Of a stretch of 64,000 nt of DNA, positions 1 through 40,968 are shown one piece after another; position 1 is the stretch's first letter; each line of letters starts with the position of its first letter. The translations under genes were made by a program, and so were the position numbers. Where the stretch lies: the NCBI GenBank assembly GCA_964019155.1, contig OZ025241.1, positions 7,290,681-7,354,680 on the forward strand. The letters are read 5' to 3'. The notes beneath the pieces are model-generated. The model was not told the origin of the DNA. It did no database searches and saw only the letters and a list, made by a program, of their open reading frames with translations. The stretch is from Osedax fenrisi. Taxonomy: Eukaryota; Annelida; Polychaeta; Sabellida; Siboglinidae.

Positions 1-51
1 TCATTATGTTATACTAATAATATATGATATTATTATAATATTTAAGATTAT

Positions 52-88
<37 letters not shown>

Positions 89-891
89 GAATAATATTCA
101 TCTACCAATTTATATTTATATCAATAATTACTAATATAATCTTAAATATGTGTTAATAGGAATAAATGAAATAATATAATAAACTAATGATAATATAATT
201 TAACTTATATTAGAAACTATATGATAGTATAATTAAGTAATTTCTAAAAATATTTAACATATATTTGAAAATAAAATTAAAAAAAAATAATTAGTACACT
301 TTACTTATCGTTGTGTTAACTTATTATACATATATTATCTATTGTTTCTACTTGAAATAGAATGGATTTCCATAACTATATAGAACTCCTATGTACATAT
401 ATGTACAACCTATAGTAATCGAATTATAATTAAGTAATTTCTAACTTAATTATATTTAAAATATTTGAAAATATTCGAAAATAAAATAAGGATGTTATTA
501 ATAATATGGCTGAGATTTGCAAGATATGTTTTCAAATCCCAGAGCAACCCAATAATCCCTATAAATAAGGATTGTCTTTGGATTGTCACGGTGGGGATTA
601 TCTCTGGCCAATCCTATGCATATTCCAGAGAAACCAGCCTATCATATCCTAACATGACAAGTTTATGACTACTGAGGGTACATTGTATCCATTATTTGTA
701 TTCTATTCAATATATATATATAGTAATTTCAATAATTAATTATTATTATTATTATAAGTACATGATGATATCGGAACTCTCGTAGGTGCAGATGTACTCG
801 GTATCGATGGCAAGTGTTGGTGTAGTATTTATCAAAGACAAAACGAGTTGTATCAATCCGATTTTATAATGAGTTTAAGAGCGTATTTAAC
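1..891. other. AT-rich stretch left of KDM7 exon 10
   Basis: I see no further KDM7 exon that I can defend. Positions 295-420 resemble part of the CACTA-like elements at 35.9-36.05 and 39.25-39.4 kb, sharing TTGTGTTAA and AACTATATAGA in the same order, so a decayed copy lies here. The minus strand near 770-840 has an open stretch, but it matches nothing I recognise. Confidence 0.5.
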
Positions 892-18155
<17,264 letters not shown>

Positions 18156-18293
18156 ATTGTAATAAAATGAACAATGACAATAGAATTTTGAATATATTTC
18201 ATTTATGTGGAATTTATTTGTTTACCAATCAAAAATTGTATTTGTCCTTTATTTGAATTAAATTAAAAATATAAATTATATATTATCATAATT
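18156..18293. promoter_or_regulatory. Shared divergent promoter region of KDM7 and ABHD11
   Basis: Only 138 bp separate the start codons of the two divergent genes, so both 5' UTRs and core promoters must lie here or overlap the other gene's first exon. A CCAAT box is visible at 18225-18229 (TTTACCAATCAA), close to the middle, as is common in bidirectional promoters. I see no clear TATA element that can be told apart from the general AT richness, and no CpG island. Confidence 0.65.
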
Positions 18294-27608
<9,315 letters not shown>

Positions 27609-27671
27609 CCCCGCGCTTCCTCTCGATTCAGTGATTCGCAGTGAATGCTAATTCGTATTAATTTGTGCCAT

Positions 27672-27677
27672 ATTAAA
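27672..27677 (+). promoter_or_regulatory. ABHD11: Possible ABHD11 poly(A) signal (ATTAAA)
   Basis: ATTAAA lies 64 bp after the ABHD11 stop codon. A canonical AATAAA appears later, at 27885-27890. In such AT-rich sequence either could occur by chance. Confidence 0.3.
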
Positions 27678-30008
27678 TTTATATATATATATATATAATT
27701 ACTTGCGTTCGTCATCCATAAAAAAATGTATTAGATTTTATTCCGAGTTCATGGAATTCGTAAATATATTTATGATTAAGAAAACGTATTTATTATATTA
27801 ATTATCTGTTACGCAATTATTTACATGTCATTAATGATCAATTATAATTATCTATATGATAATGTATAGAAATTATATATTTTTAATAAAACATAAACTA
27901 GTGGATATATTATATTATAATATATATACATTAGTTATATTTATTATTATATATATATATATTTCTACTCAATAAACTATATTCAATTCAATTCAGTTCA
28001 ATTCAATATATATATATATATATAATAAGTGTTATATAAGAATCAACAATAATATATTGTATATGATCTAAATATATATATACAAAATGAACAGTATCTA
28101 TATAAGTTAAATATTAAATTACTATCGAAATATCAATTGATCTCATTGAACTGAAATAGTATAACTCTAGATAGGATGTTATTGTGAACAAACCATGTAA
28201 CAAGGACATGGCCTTGAATGTAATCTATTCGATAATAACGTCACTCCAGTTATTGCGGTAATTCGTAATAGGTATAATAATAATAATATATGATTTATTA
28301 TGTAAACAAAAAAATAAAAAAATAAAAATATGGAAGAAAAAATAGAGAATTGATACCCAAATCATGGTACATGGTACAACAATTAACATTGGGTTTACAA
28401 TATAGTAACGAAACGCCTTGGTTTATGCATGCCGAACACTATACAACGAACTCGTATGCATGTAGATACCATCGATATAAAGAAAGTATTCCTATCCGTA
28501 ATTTTCTTTATATCTATGGTAGAAAAGTTGGTAGAAAATATGGTAGTAGATAGTATCTACTAGATACATGCATTGCTAGCTTATTCTAAACATTATATTT
28601 ACGCTTACTTTCACTCACTCTTTCCTCGTTATTACTAGCTATATCTAATATCGGCAATGATAGTTTTACTAATATCTTCAACCTATCTATATACATCTAT
28701 TTTATATAACCAATATATCTTGATTGTGTATGTAGTTACTATATATGATATATATATAAGTGGTTTATAGGAACAAATTAGAAATTCTTCTAATTTAAAA
28801 TTATTCTATTCACATTATTATAGAATAATATACTTTAATTTACAGCCATTTATTAATATAGAAAATCATAACTACACTTTATAATTTATATAATATTAAA
28901 TAATTGTTATTAAATATAATACTCGAGTATGACTGTTATTAGAAAAAAAATTAGAAAAAAAACCACTCAAATGAAATCAGAATTATAATAAATTAAAATA
29001 TACATTAAAAGAAATAGGATGAATTATCATTTACAATCATTAATAATTATATATTTTATTAAAGAATTATATAATTAATTTCTATTCTAGAAATAATAAT
29101 TCTATACTATATGTTAAATTTTAATTCTAGATAAATAAATTCACTATATTATATATTCCTATTTATTGATGTTTCTAGTTTACTTTGATCTTGTAATATT
29201 GTCTAATAATATACACATCTCTTTTATTGAACGAAGTATCAGCAAGTATTGCCTAGTATATAATTCCAGTATGAGTTATTCCCTAATAATAATACTACCT
29301 CAAAGACTAATAATTTGTTTACTATTCAATAATAAAATAGGATAGTATGTTTTTTAATATATCTACATATATATATATATATATATATATATCTTCATAT
29401 TCCAGGTAAATGATTATTAGAGTTTCACAAAACATCTCCTAGAATACCCATAGAAGACCTACTCTCCCTGCTTTACTAGGTACATCATTAGAAGATAACG
29501 GCTACACGGCAAATAGATTTAGGTTACAATTAACTTTCTTAATTGGTATTTTTTATAAATTAGTTTTAAAATCTCTCAATGTTGTGTTGTGTTTATATTA
29601 ATATAGTACACTATATTGTATACGAACATATGCATAGTATGAACTGCATACTACTAGATATTATGCATTTCATACTCCCTGATACTACTAGCGATTATGG
29701 GATTGTGAATACCCGAGGTCTATATACACGCCCAATACCATAAGCAGACAGGCCCACTATAATATGCTAAATATGGCACTCTTTTCTTGGCTATTAAACG
29801 TAACACATTGATAACTATATATACTTACTTAACTAAACTTTAACTAATAACTGATACCTGCGGAACGGAGTCCAATCCCAGAAGATATAGGACCTACTGA
29901 CACATAATGTCCTATATAGGTTCTACATACTGTTAATATATATATTAATGAATGTAATATTACACTAATGAAGCATCAGTATTATAATATAAAATAGTTA
30001 TATTGTAT

Positions 30009-30060
<52 letters not shown>

Positions 30061-30125
30061 TAGAAATATAAATATAATTAATAACTAAGAAAATATATCC
30101 TCCGATTATAGGACATATTATATTT

Positions 30126-30176
<51 letters not shown>

Positions 30177-30528
30177 CAATAATTATTATTATTATTTAAA
30201 TAGAAGGACAATTTATTTGTTTTCTCTTTTCTTTTTTAGTTTATATTATATTTCTTGGATTTATTATAGATGGCTTATATATTATAAATATCATTATAAT
30301 AATTACCTAGGTAATTAAACAACTATAGATTAGATAATTATCTAAGTATAAATATGGGAGAGTGGGGTTGTATGACCATATTTTTGTATAAAGTTCCACG
30401 AAGGGGTTGAATGAACATATACGTATTGGCTACAGCATCTATATATATTAATTATAATTAAGTAATGTAAAGATTAAATACAATATAATAGTGATACAAT
30501 ATTTAGTTAATTACTACACTGATTATTA
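27678..30528. other. Intergenic AT-rich DNA downstream of ABHD11
   Basis: I see (TA)n tracts (27950, 29365, 30010-30058, 30130-30173) and a hairpin at 28467-28521, but no exon or RNA gene that I can support. The 67-residue ORF at 28350 overlaps the hairpin and is not convincing. Confidence 0.5.
28467..28521. repeat. Short hairpin related to the 43-bp insertion at 44294
   Basis: TACCATCGATATAAAGAAA is answered by the inverted TTTCTTTATATCTATGGTA with one mismatch; the loop is 17 bp. It shares CATCGATATAAAGAAAGTA with the insertion at 44294. I see no target duplication here. Confidence 0.6.
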
Positions 30529-31715
30529 GGGGAAATTCTCCGATTAGATTCCTACCGACCCCTAAATGATTATTTATAATAATTATTATAAATAAGTTAA
30601 CTTATTCAATATTAAAGATATTTATTTGAAATTTTGTAATTAGAGTAATATTATGGCAATGAATAATGTGGCTATTTTAAATTGTTGATATAATTATATC
30701 AACAAGAATAAAATGGGGACGGTAATCGGATACCTGTTCCTAATCCGACCCCCTTCTCCCATTACCGACCCCCTAAAATAATCGTGTTATAACTAATTGT
30801 AGTATTATAATATCCAATAAAAAGAGTAGATATACATAAATATAATTAATTATATTAACACAATTTATTTATATTGAATTTATGTTTTAATAGTAATATT
30901 AAATATAAATTTAAACTTTATAGTAATTATATTAAAATAGTGTATATTATTATTTAATATTTATTTATTATTTTTTTATTTGGTGGAGTCATTTCATCCC
31001 ATCCAGGAACTTAGATGAAGTTTTCAGTTATAACCATATATGGCTCTAATGTCCCTTCGAAGCCGCTCTCATGTTGAGGCATCCATGGTTTTAACGAGAG
31101 CCGATCATTTATTTATACACAATTATATAAGATCACTTCTAAATAATATTTTAAGACCCATTTTATAAAATTAATTAATCGTCCGGACGAGGGTCGAACC
31201 CGTGTCCTACTGCTTGTGTGTCTGACGCCTTATCCACTGAGCCACACAGGCAGTTTATCAATCAGTATGTATATAATCCACTGGAATCAAGAATCCTAAA
31301 TTTATATCAATGATACAAAAACAACTTACAACATATTTTAAAGTAAAATACGGATCTATTTTGATTGGATACAATAAATCACATGGGGTCGGTATTAGGG
31401 TAATTTAGGGGGTCGGTAATAGGAAAGTCATATGGGTTGCTATAATTAAGATATTTTGGTTAATAATTATTCAAATTGAATTATTTTTATAATATTTATC
31501 AACATTTTATTGGTCTACAATATTTGCTCAATATTAAGTTTTCTTTTAGTTAATAAAGTATTATCAATGATTTAAAAAAAGATATTATTCAAATATTTAA
31601 AAAGTAAAAACAGAATATAACATTTTATCAAATAACAATTGTAGGATTTAATATTTATTAAAAAAAATTATGTATTCATATTTATCATTAAATTGCTAAC
31701 AGTTCATGTATATAT

Positions 31716-31773
<58 letters not shown>

Positions 31774-31831
31774 TACTGAGATACGCGAGGGGTAGGTATT
31801 AGGATGGGGTCGGTAATCGGAGACTTTCCCC
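30529..31831. mobile_element. TA-flanked inverted-repeat element (GGGGAAATTCTCCGATTA...)
   Basis: GGGGAAA at the left is answered by TTTCCCC at the right, with TA outside on both sides. ACCGACCCC blocks at the left are answered by GGGGTCGGTAAT blocks at the right, and again internally (30755-30775, 31385-31430). No coding capacity was seen. A SINE sits inside. TA duplications suggest a Tc1/mariner-type non-autonomous element. Confidence 0.6.
30976..31253 (-). mobile_element. tRNA-derived SINE, full head
   Basis: On the minus strand it starts with a tRNA-like head containing an A box (GTGGCTCAGTGGATAAGGCG) and a B box (GGGTTCGACCC), RNA polymerase III promoter elements. A body with GAGAGCGGCTTCGAAGGGAC follows, ending in GACTCCACCAAATAAA. 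Two more copies of the body lie at 58125-58375 and 63795-64000. It is a SINE, not a tRNA gene: the 3' half of a cloverleaf is followed by an unrelated body. Confidence 0.85.
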
Positions 31832-31833
31832 TA

Positions 31834-32215
31834 CATTTAAATAATTATTTAATAATAATAGTTAATTATTACAAAAATCGCAAAGCTTAATTAACATTAA
31901 TTAAGTCACTTGTACAGTGTACACACAGTGGATACATTAGAGTGAATCTTCAGTATACTGTTATAACATCGTCAATAATTTCGGTGCATATAATATCAGA
32001 TATAATATCATTCTCGCCTATATGAACAGTGTTCATATAACCCCGTTGTTGGTGGTTCATTTAACCCCATTTCAAATATTGTTATTGTTCAATAAAGTCA
32101 TAATAGTTATGTATTACATTTTAAATTAATTTTCTATGTATTTTCTATGTATTTCCTATAGGTTTTTATAGTATTTCCTACCTGTATTAACTTAATTACT
32201 TGATTACAATTGTAT
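31834..32215. other. Short AT-rich spacer between TA-flanked elements
   Basis: AT-rich; nothing recognisable was found between the two inverted-repeat elements. Confidence 0.5.
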
Positions 32216-32217
32216 TA

Positions 32218-33154
32218 GGGGAAAGTAACCGAATACGGACACTCTCGGTATCTCAGAAACCATAAATCCTACAACAAAATGAATAAAATATTCATAATAA
32301 TATAAATAGTCTAAACAATGATTTTTTATTTTTCAATTATTCAAAATATTACTAATATATCCAATACACTGATTTGTTGATTACGTTATTACATTTATGA
32401 AAACAAAATTTAACTTAAAATCTTCTCAAGAATATACAAATGTATCGATATAAAAAATAACACTATACTATTATAAAATAAAGTATTCTAAAATTATATA
32501 GATAAAGTAACATAATTTCTATAGAAATTATATATATATTTATTATCAAATATTTATTAAGTTATAAGCATATAGCTAGAGGTCATATAATACGGACACT
32601 CTAGATGTCTTAATACGGATAACCTATAGGTTATCCGTATATATATATCCACAATTTATTCTAATTTAATTAGTATATATTATATTAGTATATATTTATT
32701 CTAATTTAATTTTATATATAACCATTCAGCGCGCAGAGTAAGAACTATTATGATTTTCATAAAACTCGCGTGTTTTATAATATTTATTAAAAAATAATAA
32801 AAATAAATAAATTATTAACTAATTAAATTAGAATAAATTGTTCATAAAATTAATTATAAATAATGTAATTGTAATTTTTCTGATTGATTCATAAATAATA
32901 TATAGTTTATCTAGTGGTATACCATATATATATAGGGTGTCAGTATTATAACACAGGGTGTCCGTATTCGGTCATGGGTACCGAATACGGACACCCCATT
33001 ATCTATGGTATTAAAAGATTAAATACAATTTTAAAATCACAATAATATTTATAATCATATAATATTAATATATTGTAATTTTTGAATAAAATAATGAATC
33101 ATAAAATGTTAAGACCATTTATTGTTAAAGTGTCCGTATTAGGTTACTTTCCCC
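32218..33154. mobile_element. MITE of 937 bp (GGGGAAAGTAACC termini), copy 1
   Basis: GGGGAAAGTAACCGAATACG at the left, the inverted TATTAGGTTACTTTCCCC at the right, and TA on both sides. GGACAC/GTGTCC motifs recur internally (32590, 32935-32995). No transposase. Copy 2 at 61786-62663 is in the opposite orientation. Confidence 0.85.
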
Positions 33155-33264
33155 TATACAGACTATAAGCTAAATACAAATAAATGTAACCTGTAACTAC
33201 GCAAATCCTGCCGTGAAATAATTCTATACGTAATATAATCTATATATATATATAACATATAGTG

Positions 33265-33302
<38 letters not shown>

Positions 33303-34159
33303 AAACGAATGTAATAGTTATGTAGTTTGTAGAGAAATCAGTACTTGTAACCATCATTGCTTCGATACGATATAACTAATATGCATGCATATTTGATAAT
33401 AATCTATTAAATATTATAAATTATGTATATACATATACAATATATTTACATTTGAAGTAAGGTCACATTTAATAATTATTATTATACAAGATTTATTATT
33501 ATTAAATGCCAATTTTCATAGTATTCCTCGAGGATTATTCTTTCTTATGTCGTGCTCAACTCTATACACAATCCACAAGTATCGTTATACGCTTTAATCA
33601 CGAGTTTATAGTTTATATCCGTACAGGATTCAATATAATATGCACCGTCATCGATATACTCAGTAAGAAATTAGTCAAATAGGCGAACAGTATTAGTGTT
33701 CGCGTAAAAGGGTACGTATCTTGTTCGTCTGTTTAAATGTATGTGTATGTAATATATATATATAGTTATATATAGTTAATAGGTGTCGAGAATACAGATA
33801 TCGATAGCAATAATATATTATCGCCATATATATATATCGTTATTGTAATAATGTTATTTAATAATAACGTTAACAATGTTAACGGTTATTATAATATTAC
33901 ATGTATATTAATTATGATGATACTAATAATACGTATACGGGTTGTTATTTTTCAATTATTGTATATTCTTCGCGAATTAAATTATTTTATAATAATTAAA
34001 CATTAAGTAATATATTATACTTGAAATATCACCAATTAACCGTAATCCACCTTATAACTATATACCAATTTCTCAACATTATATTATAATAAAACACTAA
34101 ACCATTATTTACAAACAATAATCTCATATCGCCAATCGGCAGTATCCTTATCCTTAAGG
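33155..34159. other. AT-rich intergenic stretch
   Basis: (TA)n at 33270-33298 and scattered CG-containing unique sequence. No gene was recognised. Confidence 0.5.
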
Positions 34160-34535
34160 TGATACTTTAACCTCACTACAACGCTTTAAGAAAATTCCAT
34201 AGTACGAAAGACCGTGCTTCCCAACTCGATTACTTCCCGAAATCCCTTGATAATGATCTCTCAATAAAACCAATGCTTCTCGACCTCTCTTCAGCATTTG
34301 ACACCATTAACGGTGTACTCTAATATATATTCCTGTGTATACATTGGTTATATATAACTATAGTTATATATTTTATATGTATATTACCTATAGGCAATGC
34401 ATTATCTAATACATCTGTATAGGTGTACCAGAGACCACGGGGTTATATACATACAGTTATAACTATAGTTTATCTTAATTCGCCTATTGGCACATCATCC
34501 ACTGTATTTACCGACTTCGTTGTCATTGTATCGTA
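34160..34535 (+). pseudogene. LINE reverse-transcriptase remnant
   Basis: KPMLLDLSSAFDTINGVL at 34268-34323 is the RT block A motif. After a broken stretch, SPIGTSSTVFTDFVVIVS (about 34470-34528) aligns with the region of the YADD/FADD catalytic motif, here lost. The second part is repeated at 37690-37862 and 48330-48465 by duplication. Confidence 0.6.
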
Positions 34536-36352
34536 ATATATATATATATATATTGAATTGGAATGAATTGAAATGTATTTAAACATTTAAATACATCATA
34601 AATGATTTCTCAAACGTGTATAGAATAAAAATAATAAAAGTAGATAAAATAATAAATACTATTAATAATAAAATAAAATGGAATAAATCATAAGAAATTA
34701 ATAATTAAATAATAATGACAAACAATATTAGTATTAAAGTAATAATTATAATTATATATATATATTATTTCTTTTATAAAAGTATATATTATTTATAAAT
34801 CGTATACGCGGAGCTCTTGTTAAATATATACATCATATAGATACATTACATGTAATATATTGATGATAATGCGAAGTATGTATACAATAAGTGTAATAAT
34901 ATTAACTAGTTTTCACAAATAAGCGATTTACATTAATTGTAGGAATATACTAGAAGAATAGAACGATACAATGGTCATATCATATTAATTAATTGATTGA
35001 TGAATTATTATATAGAATAATGATTATATATATATATATATATAAGATCAAGAATAGAATAGTATTTATAAAATCAAGAATAATAATGAAATTATTTAAA
35101 TATAATTTATAATAATGTTTGTATATACACACACAAAATTTCAATATATATATATATATATAATTATACTATATATTCATGTTTGTTTTGTAATATATTT
35201 ATATAATGAATTGTATGTATTTGAATAAAGAATGAATAATATATTAATATTTGTATTAATAATATATTTCTCGGATATAATATTATTAATTGTAATTGAT
35301 GATACATACACATTATATTGAGAGAGTATGTATATTACATTCGATAAGATATTACATTATGACTTAGTAGATGTATACAGATGTATATCAGATAACGCAG
35401 GACTAGCTATAAAGAATATTATTATTAAGTGATATTATATTTAAAATATTGTGAATCGGTGTCCACTGTACACTGTTAAAAATAAGGGTATAACATTATG
35501 AAATATATGGTATAACATATGGAAATACGAGTTATACCATACAATTACGTTAAATGGTATAAGATCACATATTATATGGTATAACATTTGATTTTTTTAG
35601 TTATACCATATAGATTAATTGAAATGGTATAAGATCACAAATTATATAGTATAACATTTGTTTTTTTTAGTTATACCATATAGCTTAATTTAAATGGTAT
35701 AAGATTACGAATTATATGGTAGGACATACCATACCTATAACATTTGTAATTTGTAGTTATACCATTAGCTATTAAATATAATGGTATAACTTTATGAATT
35801 ATATGGTATACAATATGGAAATACCAGTTATACTATAACATTTTAAAATTAAGTTTATATTTGATTGAAAATAAAATGTATAAGAATATAATTCATAATA
35901 GTATCCTTCATAGTATCCTTAATATAACAGTTTACTTATTGTTGTGTTAAATTATTATAGACATAGCATGTATTGCTTCTAATTGCAATTAAACTGGTTT
36001 TCAGAAACTATATAGATTCCCCATAGGGAAATATGTATACATATACATATTTCCTATATTTCATATACAAATACTTATAATTATTCGAGTATATGTATAT
36101 ATAATATATATATATATATAAATAATTCCATTTTATTTATTAACATATTCTATTTCCACTCTACACTCAACATGAGAAGCATCTATTTTTCAACACATTA
36201 CAATATACATAAGGTATTTATACTACATTATATATATATACAAATTATATCATATTATATATAATAATATAAAAGTTTATATAATATATAATTTTATAAT
36301 ATATTTATATATTATTTATAATATATAATTAAATTGTTAGAATATAATTATA

Positions 36353-36385
<33 letters not shown>

Positions 36386-37642
36386 TATAAAGTCAAAGTT
36401 GTAGATAGGTATATCGATTAATGTAATATACATTTGAATGCATTTAGCATTACGTAACAGACATCGATATATCTACATAAAACTTTAAACTAGATTTCGG
36501 TGTCTCGCTCTGTGTTAAATGCATATATGTCTATAGCCATAGCCATGTAAATGTTTATTTTTCTGGTATTTTATATTGTTATCGTCTGTAAAGTATATTT
36601 CGTTATTTGTCTATAGAATAAATTCCACTCGGTGAGATTGCCTCATTCTTCGGTTTGCATCTCATTGGGTAGGTACTATTATTATTATTATTATTATGTT
36701 ATATTATTATTATGTTCAACAGGTCTTTGCTTTGATTAATAAACTGTATTAGAACATTCACATTATTACATACATATATATTATAAAATTATGATAACTA
36801 TATGCCAATCATTAATATGCAGGAAACTGTAGAATTATTTGCAGAATTTCAAATTTCATTTAAAATATTAGAAAAACTGCCGGAGAGGAATAGTGAGTTG
36901 ATGGGGATGATAAAGCATATAACGTATATACACAAATATATAGACGAATATATTGATGTACTAGGTATCGCTACTACGCAAACTGATCAAACAGGTAATT
37001 TAGTTATCTAATTAATAACATTAGTTAAATATCTATATAAAATAAATATGCAATTATATTTTATTAGTCCATGGATAGTATACTATATATCCATATATGG
37101 TCAATTATTTATTTTATTTTTTAGTTCACAATGTAATTAAATTTAAATAATATTACTAATAGGTATATATAAATAATGTTAACTGTTATACAAATATTAT
37201 CAATATCCTTCTTTCCTTAATCAAATATAGATTATAAAGTGTATAATTAAATATATAATATAATATTTCCTAAAATAGATGCGGGAATCATATATTTTAT
37301 GATGGGAGTTTGCGAATTATTGAAAAATGAATTTACAATGAAAATAAAGATAAGGTTACTTAATAATTACTTAATAACTATAGATTTAATATTATAGTTA
37401 TTTTATGATTTTTCGTATGCTAATTCAAAAGTATAGTATACTCTATTATATATATATAACTGCAGTAATTAATATAATATATTGGATTTTTCTAATTACA
37501 ATTCTAACGTATATAAAGTATACAATTATAAAGTATAATTTATATAGTATTATCATATATGATATTAACTGTATAAAGTTTATTATAAGATACATATTTA
37601 TACTATTATATAATATACAATATTATTATTCATACTCTAGTA

Positions 37643-37673
<31 letters not shown>
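34348..37673. repeat. 3326-bp tandem duplication, copy A
   Basis: Every landmark compared between this copy and copy B (37674-40999) is offset by exactly 3326 bp, including (TA)n and (ATT)n tract lengths. The segment holds the LINE remnant, the flank of the CACTA-like element and the element's left 2.2 kb (from 35471), cut off at the duplication junction. Confidence 0.93.
34551..34740 (-). mobile_element. LINE 3'-UTR fragment, inverted
   Basis: On the minus strand TAATATTGTTTGTCATTATT to GAGAAATCATTTATGATGTA and TTTAAATG match the 3' tail of the LINE at 56820-57200 in order. The same fragment recurs at 37877-38066 and 48518-48700 through the local duplications. Confidence 0.65.
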
Positions 37674-37682
<9 letters not shown>

Positions 37683-39678
37683 ACTATAGTTATATATTTT
37701 ATATGTATATTACCTATAGGCAATGCATTATCTAATACATCTGTATAGGTGTACCAGAGACCACGGGGTTATATACATACAGTTATAACTATAGTTTATC
37801 TTAATTCGCCTATTGGCACATCATCCACTGTATTTACCGACTTCGTTGTCATTGTATCGTAATATATATATATATATATTGAATTGGAATGAATTGAAAT
37901 GTATTTAAACATTTAAATACATCATAAATGATTTCTCAAACGTGTATAGAATAAAAATAATAAAAGTAGATAAAATAATAAATACTATTAATAATAAAAT
38001 AAAATGGAATAAATCATAAGAAATTAATAATTAAATAATAATGACAAACAATATTAGTATTAAAGTAATAATTATAATTATATATATATATTATTTCTTT
38101 TATAAAAGTATATATTATTTATAAATCGTATACGCGGAGCTCTTGTTAAATATATACATCATATAGATACATTACATGTAATATATTGATGATAATGCGA
38201 AGTATGTATACAATAAGTGTAATAATATTAACTAGTTTTCACAAATAAGCGATTTACATTAATTGTAGGAATATACTAGAAGAATAGAACGATACAATGG
38301 TCATATCATATTAATTAATTGATTGATGAATTATTATATAGAATAATGATTATATATATATATATATATAAGATCAAGAATAGAATAGTATTTATAAAAT
38401 CAAGAATAATAATGAAATTATTTAAATATAATTTATAATAATGTTTGTATATACACACACAAAATTTCAATATATATATATATATATAATTATACTATAT
38501 ATTCATGTTTGTTTTGTAATATATTTATATAATGAATTGTATGTATTTGAATAAAGAATGAATAATATATTAATATTTGTATTAATAATATATTTCTCGG
38601 ATATAATATTATTAATTGTAATTGATGATACATACACATTATATTGAGAGAGTATGTATATTACATTCGATAAGATATTACATTATGACTTAGTAGATGT
38701 ATACAGATGTATATCAGATAACGCAGGACTAGCTATAAAGAATATTATTATTAAGTGATATTATATTTAAAATATTGTGAATCGGTGTCCACTGTACACT
38801 GTTAAAAATAAGGGTATAACATTATGAAATATATGGTATAACATATGGAAATACGAGTTATACCATACAATTACGTTAAATGGTATAAGATCACATATTA
38901 TATGGTATAACATTTGATTTTTTTAGTTATACCATATAGATTAATTGAAATGGTATAAGATCACAAATTATATAGTATAACATTTGTTTTTTTTAGTTAT
39001 ACCATATAGCTTAATTTAAATGGTATAAGATTACGAATTATATGGTAGGACATACCATACCTATAACATTTGTAATTTGTAGTTATACCATTAGCTATTA
39101 AATATAATGGTATAACTTTATGAATTATATGGTATACAATATGGAAATACCAGTTATACTATAACATTTTAAAATTAAGTTTATATTTGATTGAAAATAA
39201 AATGTATAAGAATATAATTCATAATAGTATCCTTCATAGTATCCTTAATATAACAGTTTACTTATTGTTGTGTTAAATTATTATAGACATAGCATGTATT
39301 GCTTCTAATTGCAATTAAACTGGTTTTCAGAAACTATATAGATTCCCCATAGGGAAATATGTATACATATACATATTTCCTATATTTCATATACAAATAC
39401 TTATAATTATTCGAGTATATGTATATATAATATATATATATATATAAATAATTCCATTTTATTTATTAACATATTCTATTTCCACTCTACACTCAACATG
39501 AGAAGCATCTATTTTTCAACACATTACAATATACATAAGGTATTTATACTACATTATATATATATACAAATTATATCATATTATATATAATAATATAAAA
39601 GTTTATATAATATATAATTTTATAATATATTTATATATTATTTATAATATATAATTAAATTGTTAGAATATAATTATA

Positions 39679-39711
<33 letters not shown>

Positions 39712-40968
39712 TATAAAGTCAAAGTTGTAGATAGGTATATCGATTAATGTAATATACATTTGAATGCATTTAGCATTACGTAACAGACATCGATATATCT
39801 ACATAAAACTTTAAACTAGATTTCGGTGTCTCGCTCTGTGTTAAATGCATATATGTCTATAGCCATAGCCATGTAAATGTTTATTTTTCTGGTATTTTAT
39901 ATTGTTATCGTCTGTAAAGTATATTTCGTTATTTGTCTATAGAATAAATTCCACTCGGTGAGATTGCCTCATTCTTCGGTTTGCATCTCATTGGGTAGGT
40001 ACTATTATTATTATTATTATTATGTTATATTATTATTATGTTCAACAGGTCTTTGCTTTGATTAATAAACTGTATTAGAACATTCACATTATTACATACA
40101 TATATATTATAAAATTATGATAACTATATGCCAATCATTAATATGCAGGAAACTGTAGAATTATTTGCAGAATTTCAAATTTCATTTAAAATATTAGAAA
40201 AACTGCCGGAGAGGAATAGTGAGTTGATGGGGATGATAAAGCATATAACGTATATACACAAATATATAGACGAATATATTGATGTACTAGGTATCGCTAC
40301 TACGCAAACTGATCAAACAGGTAATTTAGTTATCTAATTAATAACATTAGTTAAATATCTATATAAAATAAATATGCAATTATATTTTATTAGTCCATGG
40401 ATAGTATACTATATATCCATATATGGTCAATTATTTATTTTATTTTTTAGTTCACAATGTAATTAAATTTAAATAATATTACTAATAGGTATATATAAAT
40501 AATGTTAACTGTTATACAAATATTATCAATATCCTTCTTTCCTTAATCAAATATAGATTATAAAGTGTATAATTAAATATATAATATAATATTTCCTAAA
40601 ATAGATGCGGGAATCATATATTTTATGATGGGAGTTTGCGAATTATTGAAAAATGAATTTACAATGAAAATAAAGATAAGGTTACTTAATAATTACTTAA
40701 TAACTATAGATTTAATATTATAGTTATTTTATGATTTTTCGTATGCTAATTCAAAAGTATAGTATACTCTATTATATATATATAACTGCAGTAATTAATA
40801 TAATATATTGGATTTTTCTAATTACAATTCTAACGTATATAAAGTATACAATTATAAAGTATAATTTATATAGTATTATCATATATGATATTAACTGTAT
40901 AAAGTTTATTATAAGATACATATTTATACTATTATATAATATACAATATTATTATTCATACTCTAGTA

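Noticed and set aside
465..668. 67-residue plus-strand ORF
   Set aside because: No recognisable domain, no gene context, and it begins in a decayed transposon copy.
770..840. A further KDM7 exon on the minus strand
   Set aside because: An open stretch exists, but it does not match the family segment expected after exon 10 and has no strong acceptor.
31180..31253. A functional tRNA gene
   Set aside because: A and B boxes are present, but the sequence continues into a body shared with two other copies, so it is a SINE head.
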